This document shows, one piece after another, positions 33,596 to 42,232 of a stretch of DNA of 64,000 bases (position 1 is its first letter; every line of letters starts with the position of its first letter). Below the pieces are notes generated by a model, which ran no database searches, was not told where the DNA came from, and saw only the letters and a list, made by a program, of their open reading frames with translations. Location: NCBI GenBank assembly GCA_017456555.1, contig JAFTJF010000011.1:161831-225830 (forward strand), in the 5' to 3' direction. The translations under genes and the position numbers were made by a program. This DNA comes from Clostridia bacterium. Its GTDB lineage: Bacteria; Bacillota; Clostridia; TANB77; CAG-508.

Positions 33596-35995
33596 TTACA
33601 TTGGATTAACTTCATAAATAATATCAAAGAATTTAAAATTATTTAAGTTATCTGAATCTAGATAGTAAAGGTAACTATCTAATTCATGTTGAGTTTTACA
33701 AGAAGCTATTATTGCTGGATTTAAATTATTTTTATTTAATAATCTAAAAGCATAAGAAACTGATTTCATAAAGTTTCTACCTTCACGATTTTTTAATAAG
33801 TTGTAAGCTTCTGTAAATCTTGCTTTTGATGGATGTTTTCTAAAGTAATCAAATGGTAGTATGAATTCTTGATTAACAACATCTCTTAAAGAAGTATATG
33901 AACCTGGATAACTTTCTACATAATTTACTAATTCTGAAACTTTATAAGGTAGATATATTTTTTGTAATCTTTCAGAAATTACTAAAGTTCTATTATCTTC
34001 AAGTGCATTTTCTATTCTTATAAGTTTGCTATCAAAATCTTTTTTAGACATTCCTTTGTTTTTAAAGGTTGCATTTTTGTTGTTACCTTCTTTATAGAAA
34101 TGTTCAACATTATTTGATTCTTCTTGATCTACTTCATCATCATTTTCTTCGATAACATCTAAAATTTCATCAACAATATTTTTTTCTTCATTATCTGTAA
34201 TTGGTTCTGGTTCTAAACCTTCATTTTCATCTAATTCGATTTCAGATAAATTGTCTTCAGCAATATCATCTTCAATTGTTTCTTCTTCAATCAAATTAGT
34301 TTCTTCTAAAATGCTATTATCAAAATTATCTAAAAGATCAATATCATTTAATAAATCTAAAGCACTTAAAGAAACCTCGTTTTCATCTGAAACATCTTCT
34401 TCAAGATCAATATCATTATTCTCTGAATCTTCAACAACTAAATCTTCATCAGAAGTTTCTTCATCAATTACATCTTCAGCATTTGTTTTTTCTAATATTT
34501 CTTCATTTAAATCATCATTAGAGATATCTTCGGCATCTGAAGTATTTTCAGAATTTATTGCTTCATCTTCAAGATTTAATTCTGTATTATCTAAAATATC
34601 ATCAAGTGAAATTTCAGAAAGAAGAGAAGAGGTATCATCTGTATCAACATCATTTAATTCTTCAAAAATACTTTTTTCTACAGTTTCAATTGTTTCTAGA
34701 TTATCTATAAGAATTTCAATATCGTTAGTATTTTCAATTTCTTCGTCAACATCTGATAAATCTTCAGTAAATAATTCTTCAGTAGCTTCGATTAATGTAT
34801 CATCATTTTCCAGAGCAACAGTTTCTTCTGAAGTTGTAGATTCATTTATTATTTCTTCGTCTTCAACGATTTCTTTTTCATATGAAACAAAAGTATCTAA
34901 TTCTTCATCATATTCATAGATTAAACCAGAATGTGCTTCGAAAATAATTGCTTCTAATTCTTTAATAATATAATCATCTACTATTTTTTCTGGGTCAAAT
35001 TCTTCTAAATTATTTTTTGCTTCATTTATTTCATCTAAAATAGTAGTTTCTTCTTTAGAGATTTCTTCAGATTTGTTTCCTAAATCAAGAAAGTCTTCAA
35101 AAGTAGCAGAAGATTCTTGTGGTAATAATTCTTTAAATAAAGAAACAACTGATGATGTAGCATCTGAAAGATTTGTTTCAGAAATATTTAATAATAAAGA
35201 TTTAAATTCATTTGTAAGTTCATCTATTTTGCTTATATTTTCAGTAGGAGATACTTCGGTATTTTCTACTGTAGTTTCTTCTTCATTTTCAACTATATTT
35301 TCTTCAACAACAAGATTTTCATCATTTTCTGTTTCAACAACATTTTCAGTAGCTTCTTCAATGTCATTTGTTTCTATGTTTTCAACGCTCTTAACAGTTT
35401 CAACAGAGTCTTCAGTAACATCTTCAGTTACAGAGGCTTCGTTATCTGTGTTTGTATTTTCAACAACTTCAACATCATTAGCGATTTCTTCAGAATCATT
35501 TATAGAGAATCCTGTGAAAGTATAAGAATTTGTTGAGTCATCTATAGAAACAAAATTATATTTAAAATTATTTTCATTTATAAATTCATTAAATTTATTA
35601 TTGTCAGTTGTTAATGTATTTTCTAATTCTTGGAATTTTTTTGAATATACGATAATATTGTGTTTTATATTAGAGAAGGCAGCAATATAAAACTCCTTTG
35701 TTTTAGAAGTTTTGTTTTGTTCAGATAATAAACTTGTTAGTTCAGCAGTTATGTTTTTGATTTCTACATTTAATTGTTCAATTGAAGTTATATTACTTGA
35801 AATTGTTTTTAGAAATTCATTTGCTGTTTCAAGAATATTATCATATTGCTCGAATTTTTCTTCAGAGTCATTTAAAATTAGACCAATATTACTGATAATA
35901 TCTAATATTAACTGTTTATTATTATTTTGAAGTGTTAACTGCTCGTTTAGGTAGTTACAACTTTTTTCAAATTTTACAATTGGCAAGTTTAACAT
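33596..35995 (-). CDS. Large acidic low-complexity protein of unknown function
   Basis: The 799-residue protein begins at ATG 35995 with TAGGAGGTC upstream. Residues 1-170 are helical, with coiled-coil character. Residues about 175-620 are almost entirely Glu, Asp, Asn, Ser, Thr, Val and Ile, strongly acidic and probably disordered. The C-terminal 170 residues form an ordered, basic, Tyr-rich domain (YLPYKVSELVNYVESYPGSY and later). There is no signal peptide or membrane segment. Ordered ends joined by a long acidic spacer are also seen in the CBM25 protein at 12108. Both genes carry nearly the same 19-bp upstream element. I recognise no family for either ordered part. Confidence 0.8.
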   Translation of the reverse strand: MLNLPIVKFEKSCNYLNEQLTLQNNNKQLILDIISNIGLILNDSEEKFEQYDNILETANEFLKTISSNITSIEQLNVEIKNITAELTSLLSEQNKTSKTKEFYIAAFSNIKHNIIVYSKKFQELENTLTTDNNKFNEFINENNFKYNFVSIDDSTNSYTFTGFSINDSEEIANDVEVVENTNTDNEASVTEDVTEDSVETVKSVENIETNDIEEATENVVETENDENLVVEENIVENEEETTVENTEVSPTENISKIDELTNEFKSLLLNISETNLSDATSSVVSLFKELLPQESSATFEDFLDLGNKSEEISKEETTILDEINEAKNNLEEFDPEKIVDDYIIKELEAIIFEAHSGLIYEYDEELDTFVSYEKEIVEDEEIINESTTSEETVALENDDTLIEATEELFTEDLSDVDEEIENTNDIEILIDNLETIETVEKSIFEELNDVDTDDTSSLLSEISLDDILDNTELNLEDEAINSENTSDAEDISNDDLNEEILEKTNAEDVIDEETSDEDLVVEDSENNDIDLEEDVSDENEVSLSALDLLNDIDLLDNFDNSILEETNLIEEETIEDDIAEDNLSEIELDENEGLEPEPITDNEEKNIVDEILDVIEENDDEVDQEESNNVEHFYKEGNNKNATFKNKGMSKKDFDSKLIRIENALEDNRTLVISERLQKIYLPYKVSELVNYVESYPGSYTSLRDVVNQEFILPFDYFRKHPSKARFTEAYNLLKNREGRNFMKSVSYAFRLLNKNNLNPAIIASCKTQHELDSYLYYLDSDNLNNFKFFDIIYEVNPM

Positions 35996-36119
35996 TGTTT
36001 TTGACCTCCTAAATACACCAAAATAAAGTGCATTTGAATATAATTATCGTATCATAATATTAACAAATACATTATAGCACAAAGTAAATATAAAAAATAT
36101 AACAATAACATTAAAAAGA

Positions 36120-36138
36120 TATTACAAAAATGTTACAA
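36120..36138. promoter_or_regulatory. Putative response-regulator box (TTACA repeats, 11-bp period)
   Basis: TATTACAAAAATGTTACAA is 18/19 identical to 13652-13670, with TTACAA units starting at 36122 and 36133. It lies 125 bp upstream of the acidic-protein gene. Confidence 0.45.
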
Positions 36139-36202
36139 TAAAATAAATGACAAAACTGGAAATATTTGAAAAATAAACTGTTTTGCGTGGTTATAAAAAT
36201 GT

Positions 36203-36232
36203 AAAAAAAGAACTATCTATAAAGATAGTTCT
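36203..36232 (-). terminator. Terminator of the CapA-like gene, overlapping its stop codon
   Basis: AGAACTATCT (36209-36218) pairs with AGATAGTTCT (36223-36232). On the minus strand a T-run follows (36208-36203). The stem overlaps the TAG stop by two bases. Confidence 0.85.
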
Positions 36233-37499
36233 AAGGTATATAAATTGAATTTACTTTTTCTAATTCTTTTTTAAACAATGTATAATATGTTTGATTTATT
36301 GGAGTTTCAAGATTATTTTCGTAATTATAGATTGCTTTTTGTATATCTAATACTTTATAGTTTTTATAATTTGGTGAGGTATAAGTATAGATTGGAGTGT
36401 AAAGAACTTCATCAATTGTAAATTTACCAGTATCGCCATGTTTGGTTAACTTTAAAGTTAAAATTATTGATGTCCTAGTGTTTTCTTTAGTTTGTCCAGA
36501 CATGAAATTTCCTAGAGAATAAATTACAAATCCGTTTTTGGTGCTTCCGTCAGGAAGTTCGATAGTTCTGCATTCTAGAGGTTGCAATACATGAGGATGA
36601 CCACCAAAAATAATATCAGTACCATTTTCAAATAAAAAATTTGTTAAGTCAATTTGTGATTCATTTTGCACAAGTTCATATTCATTACCCCAATGCATGC
36701 TTACACAAATTAAATCTGGATTTTGAGATTTGGCATTTTCTAGTTGAGATAAAATAAAATCTTTATCAATCAGATTTATACAATATTCTTTTTCACTTGG
36801 AATAGGAATTCCATTTGTTCCATAAGTATAAGATAAAAATGCAATTTTTAAACCTTTAACTTCTTTTATTAAAATTGAATTTTGTTCTTCAACAGAACGC
36901 GCTGTTCCAACATGAGAAATATTTGCTTCATCTAGAAAATTAAGCGTTGATTCAAGACCAGAATAACCAGTATCTAAACTATGATTATTTGAAGTTGTTA
37001 TTACATCAATACCAAGTTCAGATAAATCAAAGGCTAAAGCTTCAGGGGTATTGAAATTTGGATATCCTTGATATTTTTTCTGATTTCCAGCAAATGTTGT
37101 TTCTAAGTTTCCAATTGAAATATCAGCATCTTTTATAAAAGGTTCAATGTCAGAAAATACATAAGAAAAATCATAAGTACCATTAGAATATGCATCTTTA
37201 AATTGAGTGTTGTGACACATAATATCTCCAATTGCAGAAATTGTTAAAGAAATATCTTCAGGAACAACGGCTTTTGCAATTATTTTAGGTCGAACTTCAG
37301 AGTTTTCTGAAGAAAGTGAATTTTCTAATATTGATGATTCATTTTGTGTTTCAATTGTATTTGAAACATTATTATCATAATTTATTTTAAGATCTTTAGA
37401 ATTTATTTTTAATAGTTGACTTATAAATATAGACACAAAAATAAGTATCACTATTAGAATGAGAATTAAAAACATTAGATTGATAGATGGTCTTTTCAA
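36231..37499 (-). CDS. CapA family (poly-gamma-glutamate capsule type) metallophosphoesterase-like protein
   Basis: The TTG start at 37499 is chosen because GGAGGT lies 8 nt upstream; the ATG at 37514 is part of that site. The 422-residue product has an N-terminal anchor (LMFLILILIVILIFVSIFI) and an outer calcineurin-like fold of the PGA_cap (CapA) type. Its motifs are IGDIMCHNTQ, ISIGNLETTF, TSNNHSLDTG, SMHWGNEYE and FGGHPHVLQP. It may act in synthesis or attachment of an extracellular polymer. No capB or capC is nearby, so gamma-polyglutamate as product is not supported. Confidence 0.9.
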   Translation of the reverse strand: MKRPSINLMFLILILIVILIFVSIFISQLLKINSKDLKINYDNNVSNTIETQNESSILENSLSSENSEVRPKIIAKAVVPEDISLTISAIGDIMCHNTQFKDAYSNGTYDFSYVFSDIEPFIKDADISIGNLETTFAGNQKKYQGYPNFNTPEALAFDLSELGIDVITTSNNHSLDTGYSGLESTLNFLDEANISHVGTARSVEEQNSILIKEVKGLKIAFLSYTYGTNGIPIPSEKEYCINLIDKDFILSQLENAKSQNPDLICVSMHWGNEYELVQNESQIDLTNFLFENGTDIIFGGHPHVLQPLECRTIELPDGSTKNGFVIYSLGNFMSGQTKENTRTSIILTLKLTKHGDTGKFTIDEVLYTPIYTYTSPNYKNYKVLDIQKAIYNYENNLETPINQTYYTLFKKELEKVNSIYIP

Positions 37500-37660
37500 A
37501 CAACATACCTCCATTTAAAAATCTAGAAATTTTAGTAAAAAAATTCTTTTTTAGAATTTGATTATATCATGTAAAAAAATAATAAACAATTAATAATAAA
37601 TAAAATATACTTCTTAAAGAAAATGATATAAAACAGATAATTTTGAAATGAATTAATTTG

Positions 37661-37689
37661 TTGTTAAAATAGAATAAATGTGCTATAAT
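37661..37689 (+). promoter_or_regulatory. Promoter of the gene at 37723
   Basis: TTGTTA (37661-37666), 17-bp spacer, TATAAT (37684-37689). Confidence 0.6.
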
Positions 37690-37722
37690 TATTCACGAAT
37701 TGAATTGTAATAGAGGATTGTT

Positions 37723-38202
37723 ATGAAAGAAAATAAAAAAATTGGATTTACAATAGGTAAATTTGCGCCACTTCATAAAGGTCATCAATTTCTAATTGAA
37801 ACAGCTTTAAAAGAAATGGATAAAATGATTGTAATTGTATATGATACAGATTTAATAGATATTCCAACAGAAAAAAGAGCTGAATGGATAAAAGAATTAT
37901 ACCCAAATGTTGAAATAAAATACGGCTTTAATCCACCAAAACAATATGGATTAGATGATGAGAGTGTAAAAATCCAAATGGAATATTTAACAAAAATAAT
38001 AGGTGATGAAAGGCCAACTCATTTCTACAGTAGTGAAAAATATGGAGCAAGCGTTGCAAAATATATGAATTTAGTTGATAGAAGAGTAGATAATGAAAGA
38101 GAAATTGTTCCAATTAGAGCAACTATAGTAAGAGAAAATTTAGATGAAAATAAAAAATGGATAGAACCTAAAGTATATGATGATTGTAAAAAAATAAATT
38201 AG
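37723..38202 (+). CDS. NadR-type nicotinamide-nucleotide adenylyltransferase-like protein
   Basis: The 159-residue single-domain nucleotidyltransferase has GKFAPLHKGHQFLIETA (the HxGH motif). Its C-terminal part, VDRRVDNEREIVPIRATIVREN, matches the NMN adenylyltransferase domain of NadR. The repressor and kinase domains of full-length NadR are absent. It probably makes NAD from NMN, although other cytidylyl- or adenylyltransferase activity is possible. Confidence 0.85.
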   Translation: MKENKKIGFTIGKFAPLHKGHQFLIETALKEMDKMIVIVYDTDLIDIPTEKRAEWIKELYPNVEIKYGFNPPKQYGLDDESVKIQMEYLTKIIGDERPTHFYSSEKYGASVAKYMNLVDRRVDNEREIVPIRATIVRENLDENKKWIEPKVYDDCKKIN

Positions 38203-38280
38203 GTTAGAATAATTTTTATATAATAATTGAAATTTAAAGTGAAAAAATGAATTTGTGTTCAATATGTAAATTTTTTAAAA

Positions 38281-38306
38281 AGTGCTTTGTATAAAGCACT
38301 TTTTTT
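38281..38306 (+). terminator. Intrinsic terminator of the adenylyltransferase gene
   Basis: AGTGCTTT (38281-38288), loop GTAT, AAAGCACT (38293-38300), then six T (38301-38306). Confidence 0.9.
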
Positions 38307-38375
38307 GATATAATAACAAATGTTAAAATTATGATTATAATTTGACTTTAAGTAGAATAAAAGCGAGATGTAAAA

Positions 38376-39032
38376 ATGAACAATTTAGTTGGAATAATAG
38401 TATCAATAATATTTATAGGAATGATAATAGTTTCTGCAAAAGTTTTTGAAAAAGCAGGGAAAGAAGCTAGTAGAAAATACATTCATATCATGCTTTCAAA
38501 CTGGTGGGTTATAGCAATGATATTTTTTGATAATATGATATGGGCTGCATTTGTTCCTGCATTATTTGTTGTAATAAATTATTTATCTTATAAAAATGGT
38601 ATTATAAAAGTAATGGAAAGAGATTCAAGCGATAAAAATAAAGAAAGCTTAGGAACTGTGTATTATGCATTATCATTATTAATATTGGCATTAATTACAT
38701 TTGGACCATTAAATAATCCAGCAATTGGTTTATGTGGTATTTTTGTAATGGGATATGGTGATGGATTAGCTGCTGTAATTGGTCAAGCAATAAAAAGTAG
38801 AGAATTTAAAATTAGAGGAAATACAAAATCTTTAGCAGGATGTCTTGCAATGTTTTGTGTAACATTAATTATTATGGCTTCATTCTTAACATATAATAAT
38901 GCTAGCTATGTAGCCATAAAATCAATTTTAGTTGCAGCATTAATGACAATAATTGAAGCGGTTTCAATAAAAGGAACAGATAACTTAACAGTTCCACTTG
39001 TTACATCATTGATTGCTTTATTAATGGTATAA
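38376..39032 (+). CDS. SEC59/phytol kinase-like membrane protein (CTP-dependent lipid kinase or cytidylyltransferase type)
   Basis: A 218-residue polytopic membrane protein with the SEC59/VTE5 pattern: ASRKYIHIMLSNWW, ESLGTVYYALS, MGYGDGLAAVIGQ and GNTKSLAG. Relatives phosphorylate polyprenols such as dolichol or phytol, or carry out CDP-lipid chemistry. It lies 11 nt before dxs, so a link with isoprenoid lipids is plausible by context. Confidence 0.82.
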   Translation: MNNLVGIIVSIIFIGMIIVSAKVFEKAGKEASRKYIHIMLSNWWVIAMIFFDNMIWAAFVPALFVVINYLSYKNGIIKVMERDSSDKNKESLGTVYYALSLLILALITFGPLNNPAIGLCGIFVMGYGDGLAAVIGQAIKSREFKIRGNTKSLAGCLAMFCVTLIIMASFLTYNNASYVAIKSILVAALMTIIEAVSIKGTDNLTVPLVTSLIALLMV

Positions 39033-39043
39033 AAGGAAAGATT

Positions 39044-40924
39044 ATGATATTAGAAAATGTAAATTATCCAGAGGATTTAAAACCTCTAAAAATAAAAGAT
39101 AAAGAAATTTTAGCTAAAGAAATAAGAGAAAAAATATTAGAAACAGTATCAGAAACAGGAGGACATTTAGCATCAAACCTTGGTATAGTGGAATTAACAA
39201 TTGCACTTCATTCTGTTTTTAATACTCCTTTAGATAAAATTATTTGGGATGTTGGACATCAAACTTATGTACATAAAATTTTAACTGGAAGAAAAAACAA
39301 ATTATCAACCCTAAGAAAAATGGGAGGAATTGCAGGATTTCCAAAAACTTGTGAAAGTATATATGATAATTTTAATACAGGTCATAGTAGTACATCAATT
39401 TCTGTTGCTTTAGGTATGGCAAGAGCAAGAGATATTAAAGGTGAAAATAATAAAATTATAGCTGTCATTGGAGATGGTGCTTTAACCGGTGGAATGGCAT
39501 TAGAAGCATTAAATGATGTTGGAAGTAGTAATACAAACATGATAGTAATACTAAATGACAATGAAATGAGTATTTCAAAAAATGTTGGTGGAATCTCAAT
39601 GATGCTTTCTAAATTAAGAACTAAAAGTGTGTATGTAAATACAAGTGTCAAAGGGAAGAAACTTATTGGAAAAATTCCTGTTGTTGGAAAGAAAATTGTA
39701 AAATTAGTTCAAAGAACAAAAAGAGGAATTAAACAATTAGTTATTCCAAAAATGTATTTTGAAGATATAGGTTTTAGATATTTAGGACCAGTTGATGGAC
39801 ATAACATAGAAAAATTAGAAGATATTTTAAAAATATGTAAAGAACAAGATGGACCAATTTTAGTTCATGTTTTAACTAAAAAGGGAAAAGGCTATAAACC
39901 TGCTGAAACAAATCCAGATAAATTTCATAGTACATCAAAATTCGACAAAGAAACTGGAGAAAAAGTAGCAAAAGGAAAAAAAGATTATTCAAAAGTATTT
40001 GGTGAAAAGCTAGTTGATATTGCAAAAGATAATAAAAAAATAGTTGCAATAACTGCAGCAATGACAGATGGAACAGGGCTTACAGAATTTGCTAAAAAAT
40101 ATCCAACAAGATTTTTTGATGTTGGAATTGCAGAACAACATGCAGTAGGGTTGGCTGCAGGTTTAGCAAAATCAGGGTTAGTTCCTGTAGTGCCACTTTA
40201 TTCATCATTTATTCAAAGGGCATATGATCAATTAGTACATGATGTAGCAATTCAAGATTTGCCAGTAGTAATATGCGCAGATAGAGCTGGAATAGTTGGA
40301 AATGATGGAGAAACACATCAAGGATTATTAGATTTATCTTTTACAAATACAATTCCAAATTTTAATATAATGGCACCAAAAGATTTTAATGAATTAGAAT
40401 CAATGTTAGATTTTGCAATAGAATTAAAGAAACCTGTTTTAATTAGATATCCACGTGGTGGAGAAGAAATGACTTTTGAAAAACAAGATAAAATTTCTTT
40501 AGGTAAAGCAGAGGTATTAAATCAAGGTGAAGATATAACAATTATTGCAATCGGAAAAATGGTTTCAAGAGCTACAAAAGTTGCTGAAGAATTACAAAAA
40601 GAAGGAATAAATACAACTGTAATTAATGCAAGATTTTTAAAACCATTAGATAATGATTGTTTGTTAAAAAATATTATAGGAAAGAAAACTGTAGTTACAA
40701 TTGAAGATGGAACAATTATTGGTGGTCTAGGAAGTAAAGTAGAAGAATTAATTTACGAAAATAGAATAAATACAAATTTAATAAAATTTGCTTACCCAGA
40801 TGAGTTTATAAAACATGGTAGTCCTAGTGAAATAGAAGAAAAATATGGATTAGATGTAGGAAGTATAGTAGAATGTTTGAAAGTGCAAGGGAAAAATATA
40901 AAAATAGCGAGCACAAGTTGCTAA
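39044..40924 (+). CDS. dxs: 1-deoxy-D-xylulose-5-phosphate synthase
   Basis: The 626-residue thiamine-diphosphate enzyme makes DXP from pyruvate and glyceraldehyde 3-phosphate, the first step of the MEP isoprenoid pathway. Visible motifs are IWDVGHQTYVHKILTGR, the TPP motif GDGALTGGMALEALND, and the transketolase block DVGIAEQHAVGLAAGLA with YSSFIQRAYDQ. The length is standard. The 3' end overlaps ylmH by 52 nt. Confidence 0.97.
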   Translation: MILENVNYPEDLKPLKIKDKEILAKEIREKILETVSETGGHLASNLGIVELTIALHSVFNTPLDKIIWDVGHQTYVHKILTGRKNKLSTLRKMGGIAGFPKTCESIYDNFNTGHSSTSISVALGMARARDIKGENNKIIAVIGDGALTGGMALEALNDVGSSNTNMIVILNDNEMSISKNVGGISMMLSKLRTKSVYVNTSVKGKKLIGKIPVVGKKIVKLVQRTKRGIKQLVIPKMYFEDIGFRYLGPVDGHNIEKLEDILKICKEQDGPILVHVLTKKGKGYKPAETNPDKFHSTSKFDKETGEKVAKGKKDYSKVFGEKLVDIAKDNKKIVAITAAMTDGTGLTEFAKKYPTRFFDVGIAEQHAVGLAAGLAKSGLVPVVPLYSSFIQRAYDQLVHDVAIQDLPVVICADRAGIVGNDGETHQGLLDLSFTNTIPNFNIMAPKDFNELESMLDFAIELKKPVLIRYPRGGEEMTFEKQDKISLGKAEVLNQGEDITIIAIGKMVSRATKVAEELQKEGINTTVINARFLKPLDNDCLLKNIIGKKTVVTIEDGTIIGGLGSKVEELIYENRINTNLIKFAYPDEFIKHGSPSEIEEKYGLDVGSIVECLKVQGKNIKIASTSC

Positions 40925-41667
40925 TTGCAAAAGTAATTGATAAATATGAATTTTCTAAAACCAAAAATAAAATAACATATACAGATTTTTTGAATATTTC
41001 TGAAATTTCTATTGTAAAGAAAATTTTGAAAGAAGAAAATGTGTCGAATTTTGTTATTTTTGGAGGAAAAGAAGAAGCGGATAGAAATGTTATAATATTT
41101 TATCCAGAAAAATTTTCTGAAGAAATGGTAGAGAAAAACTATGAAAAAATATTTGAAGTAATAAGAATAAAATTACCGAATAATATAAAATATGAACATA
41201 GAGAATTTTTAAGTGGAATAATGAAACTTGGAATTAAAAGAGAAAAATTTGGAGATATATTAGTAACAGAATTTGGAGCAGATATTATTGCTTTAGCAGA
41301 AATATCAAAGGTTTTAGCAAATGATTTGAAAACTTTAACAAGATTTAGAAAATCTGAAATAACTGTTGAAAATATAAATGATTTAACTTATATAGAAACA
41401 GAATTTGAAAATATAAATATAATAGTTTCTTCAATAAGATTAGATAATTTTGTTTCAGAACTTGCAAAATGTTCAAGAGGAAATGCATCAGATATAATAA
41501 CAGAAGGAAGAGTTTTTGTTAATTCAATAAATGAATTTAAAGATTCTAAAAAAATAAATGTAGGGGATTTAATTACAATAAGAGGAAAAGGAAAATTTAT
41601 TTTTGATGGAATTGAAAAAGAAACAAAGAGTGGACGTTATTTATTAAATATGAGAAAATATAAATAA
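40873..41667 (+). CDS. ylmH: YlmH family RNA-binding protein (S4 domain)
   Basis: The 264-residue protein ends in an S4 domain (VSSIRLDNFVSELAKCSRGNASDIITEGRVFVN), preceded by the YlmH N-terminal domain (LTDF-like YTDFLNISEISIVKKIL and GGKEEADRNVIIFYP). YlmH binds ribosomes and has been linked to rescue of stalled large subunits and to cell-division loci. The start at ATG 40873 inside dxs gives a family-like N-terminus, although its ribosome site is weak, so coupled translation is likely. Confidence 0.87.
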   Translation: MFESAREKYKNSEHKLLIAKVIDKYEFSKTKNKITYTDFLNISEISIVKKILKEENVSNFVIFGGKEEADRNVIIFYPEKFSEEMVEKNYEKIFEVIRIKLPNNIKYEHREFLSGIMKLGIKREKFGDILVTEFGADIIALAEISKVLANDLKTLTRFRKSEITVENINDLTYIETEFENINIIVSSIRLDNFVSELAKCSRGNASDIITEGRVFVNSINEFKDSKKINVGDLITIRGKGKFIFDGIEKETKSGRYLLNMRKYK

Positions 41668-41692
41668 GTTATTTACATAGGAGGAATAGAAA

Positions 41693-42085
41693 ATGATTGA
41701 TTTAAGAGATGATATTATTTTAGCAACTAATGTAAGAAAAAATGCATATGCGCCAAATCCAGAATATACAGTTGGTGCAGTTGTAATGGCAAAAAATGGA
41801 AAAAGATATACTGGTTGTAATGTTCAAAATCACGGAATTCTAAGTATTTGTGCAGAAAGAGTAGCCTTTTGTAAAGCGATATCTGAAGGAGAAAGACATT
41901 TTGAAAGACTTGTGGTTATTGGTGGTCCTAAAGATAAAGAACCAGAAAGATGTTTGCCATGTGGTTATTGCAGACAATTTATAAGTGAATTTTGTGATAA
42001 AGATTTTAAAATTTATACAGTTTATAATAATAAAGTAGAAGAATATACTTTAGAAGAATTATTACCATATTCATTTGAATTATAG
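41693..42085 (+). CDS. cdd: Cytidine deaminase
   Basis: A 130-residue zinc enzyme of pyrimidine salvage that converts cytidine to uridine. The catalytic motif ICAERVAF (Cys-Ala-Glu) and the second zinc motif PCGYCRQ are present. In the usual CDA substrate loop the sequence is NVQNHGILS, where NxENASY is common, so specificity could differ. A TAGGAGGAATAG ribosome site precedes the ATG. Confidence 0.92.
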   Translation: MIDLRDDIILATNVRKNAYAPNPEYTVGAVVMAKNGKRYTGCNVQNHGILSICAERVAFCKAISEGERHFERLVVIGGPKDKEPERCLPCGYCRQFISEFCDKDFKIYTVYNNKVEEYTLEELLPYSFEL

Positions 42086-42160
42086 ATTTTAAATTAATAT
42101 AAAGTAATATCGAAATATTTAATTTTTTGCAAACAAGTATATATGTATAATTATAAAAAG

Positions 42161-42187
42161 AGCTCTCTAAAAATAGAGAGCTTTTTT
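42161..42187 (+). terminator. Intrinsic terminator of the dxs-ylmH-cdd operon
   Basis: AGCTCTCTA (42161-42169) pairs with TAGAGAGCT (42174-42182), followed by a T-run to 42187. Confidence 0.9.
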
Positions 42188-42194
42188 GCATCAA

Positions 42195-42224
42195 AAAAAG
42201 TAGGTTTTAAATAACCTACTTTTT
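42195..42224 (-). terminator. Intrinsic terminator of the gene at 42233
   Basis: AAAAAGTAGGTT (42195-42206), loop TTAAAT, AACCTACTTTTT (42213-42224). The T-run on the minus strand is formed by the proximal A-run. Confidence 0.85.
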
Positions 42225-42232
42225 TATTTTAA

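Noticed and set aside
34251-35525. Long Ser-rich open frames on the plus strand (34251-34919, 35073-35525)
   Set aside because: They are the antisense of Glu/Asp-rich codons of the minus-strand acidic gene, with no ribosome sites and no homology.
37499-37514. ATG 37514 as start of the CapA-like gene
   Set aside because: That ATG is part of the ribosome site ATGGAGGT; TTG 37499 is correctly spaced from it.
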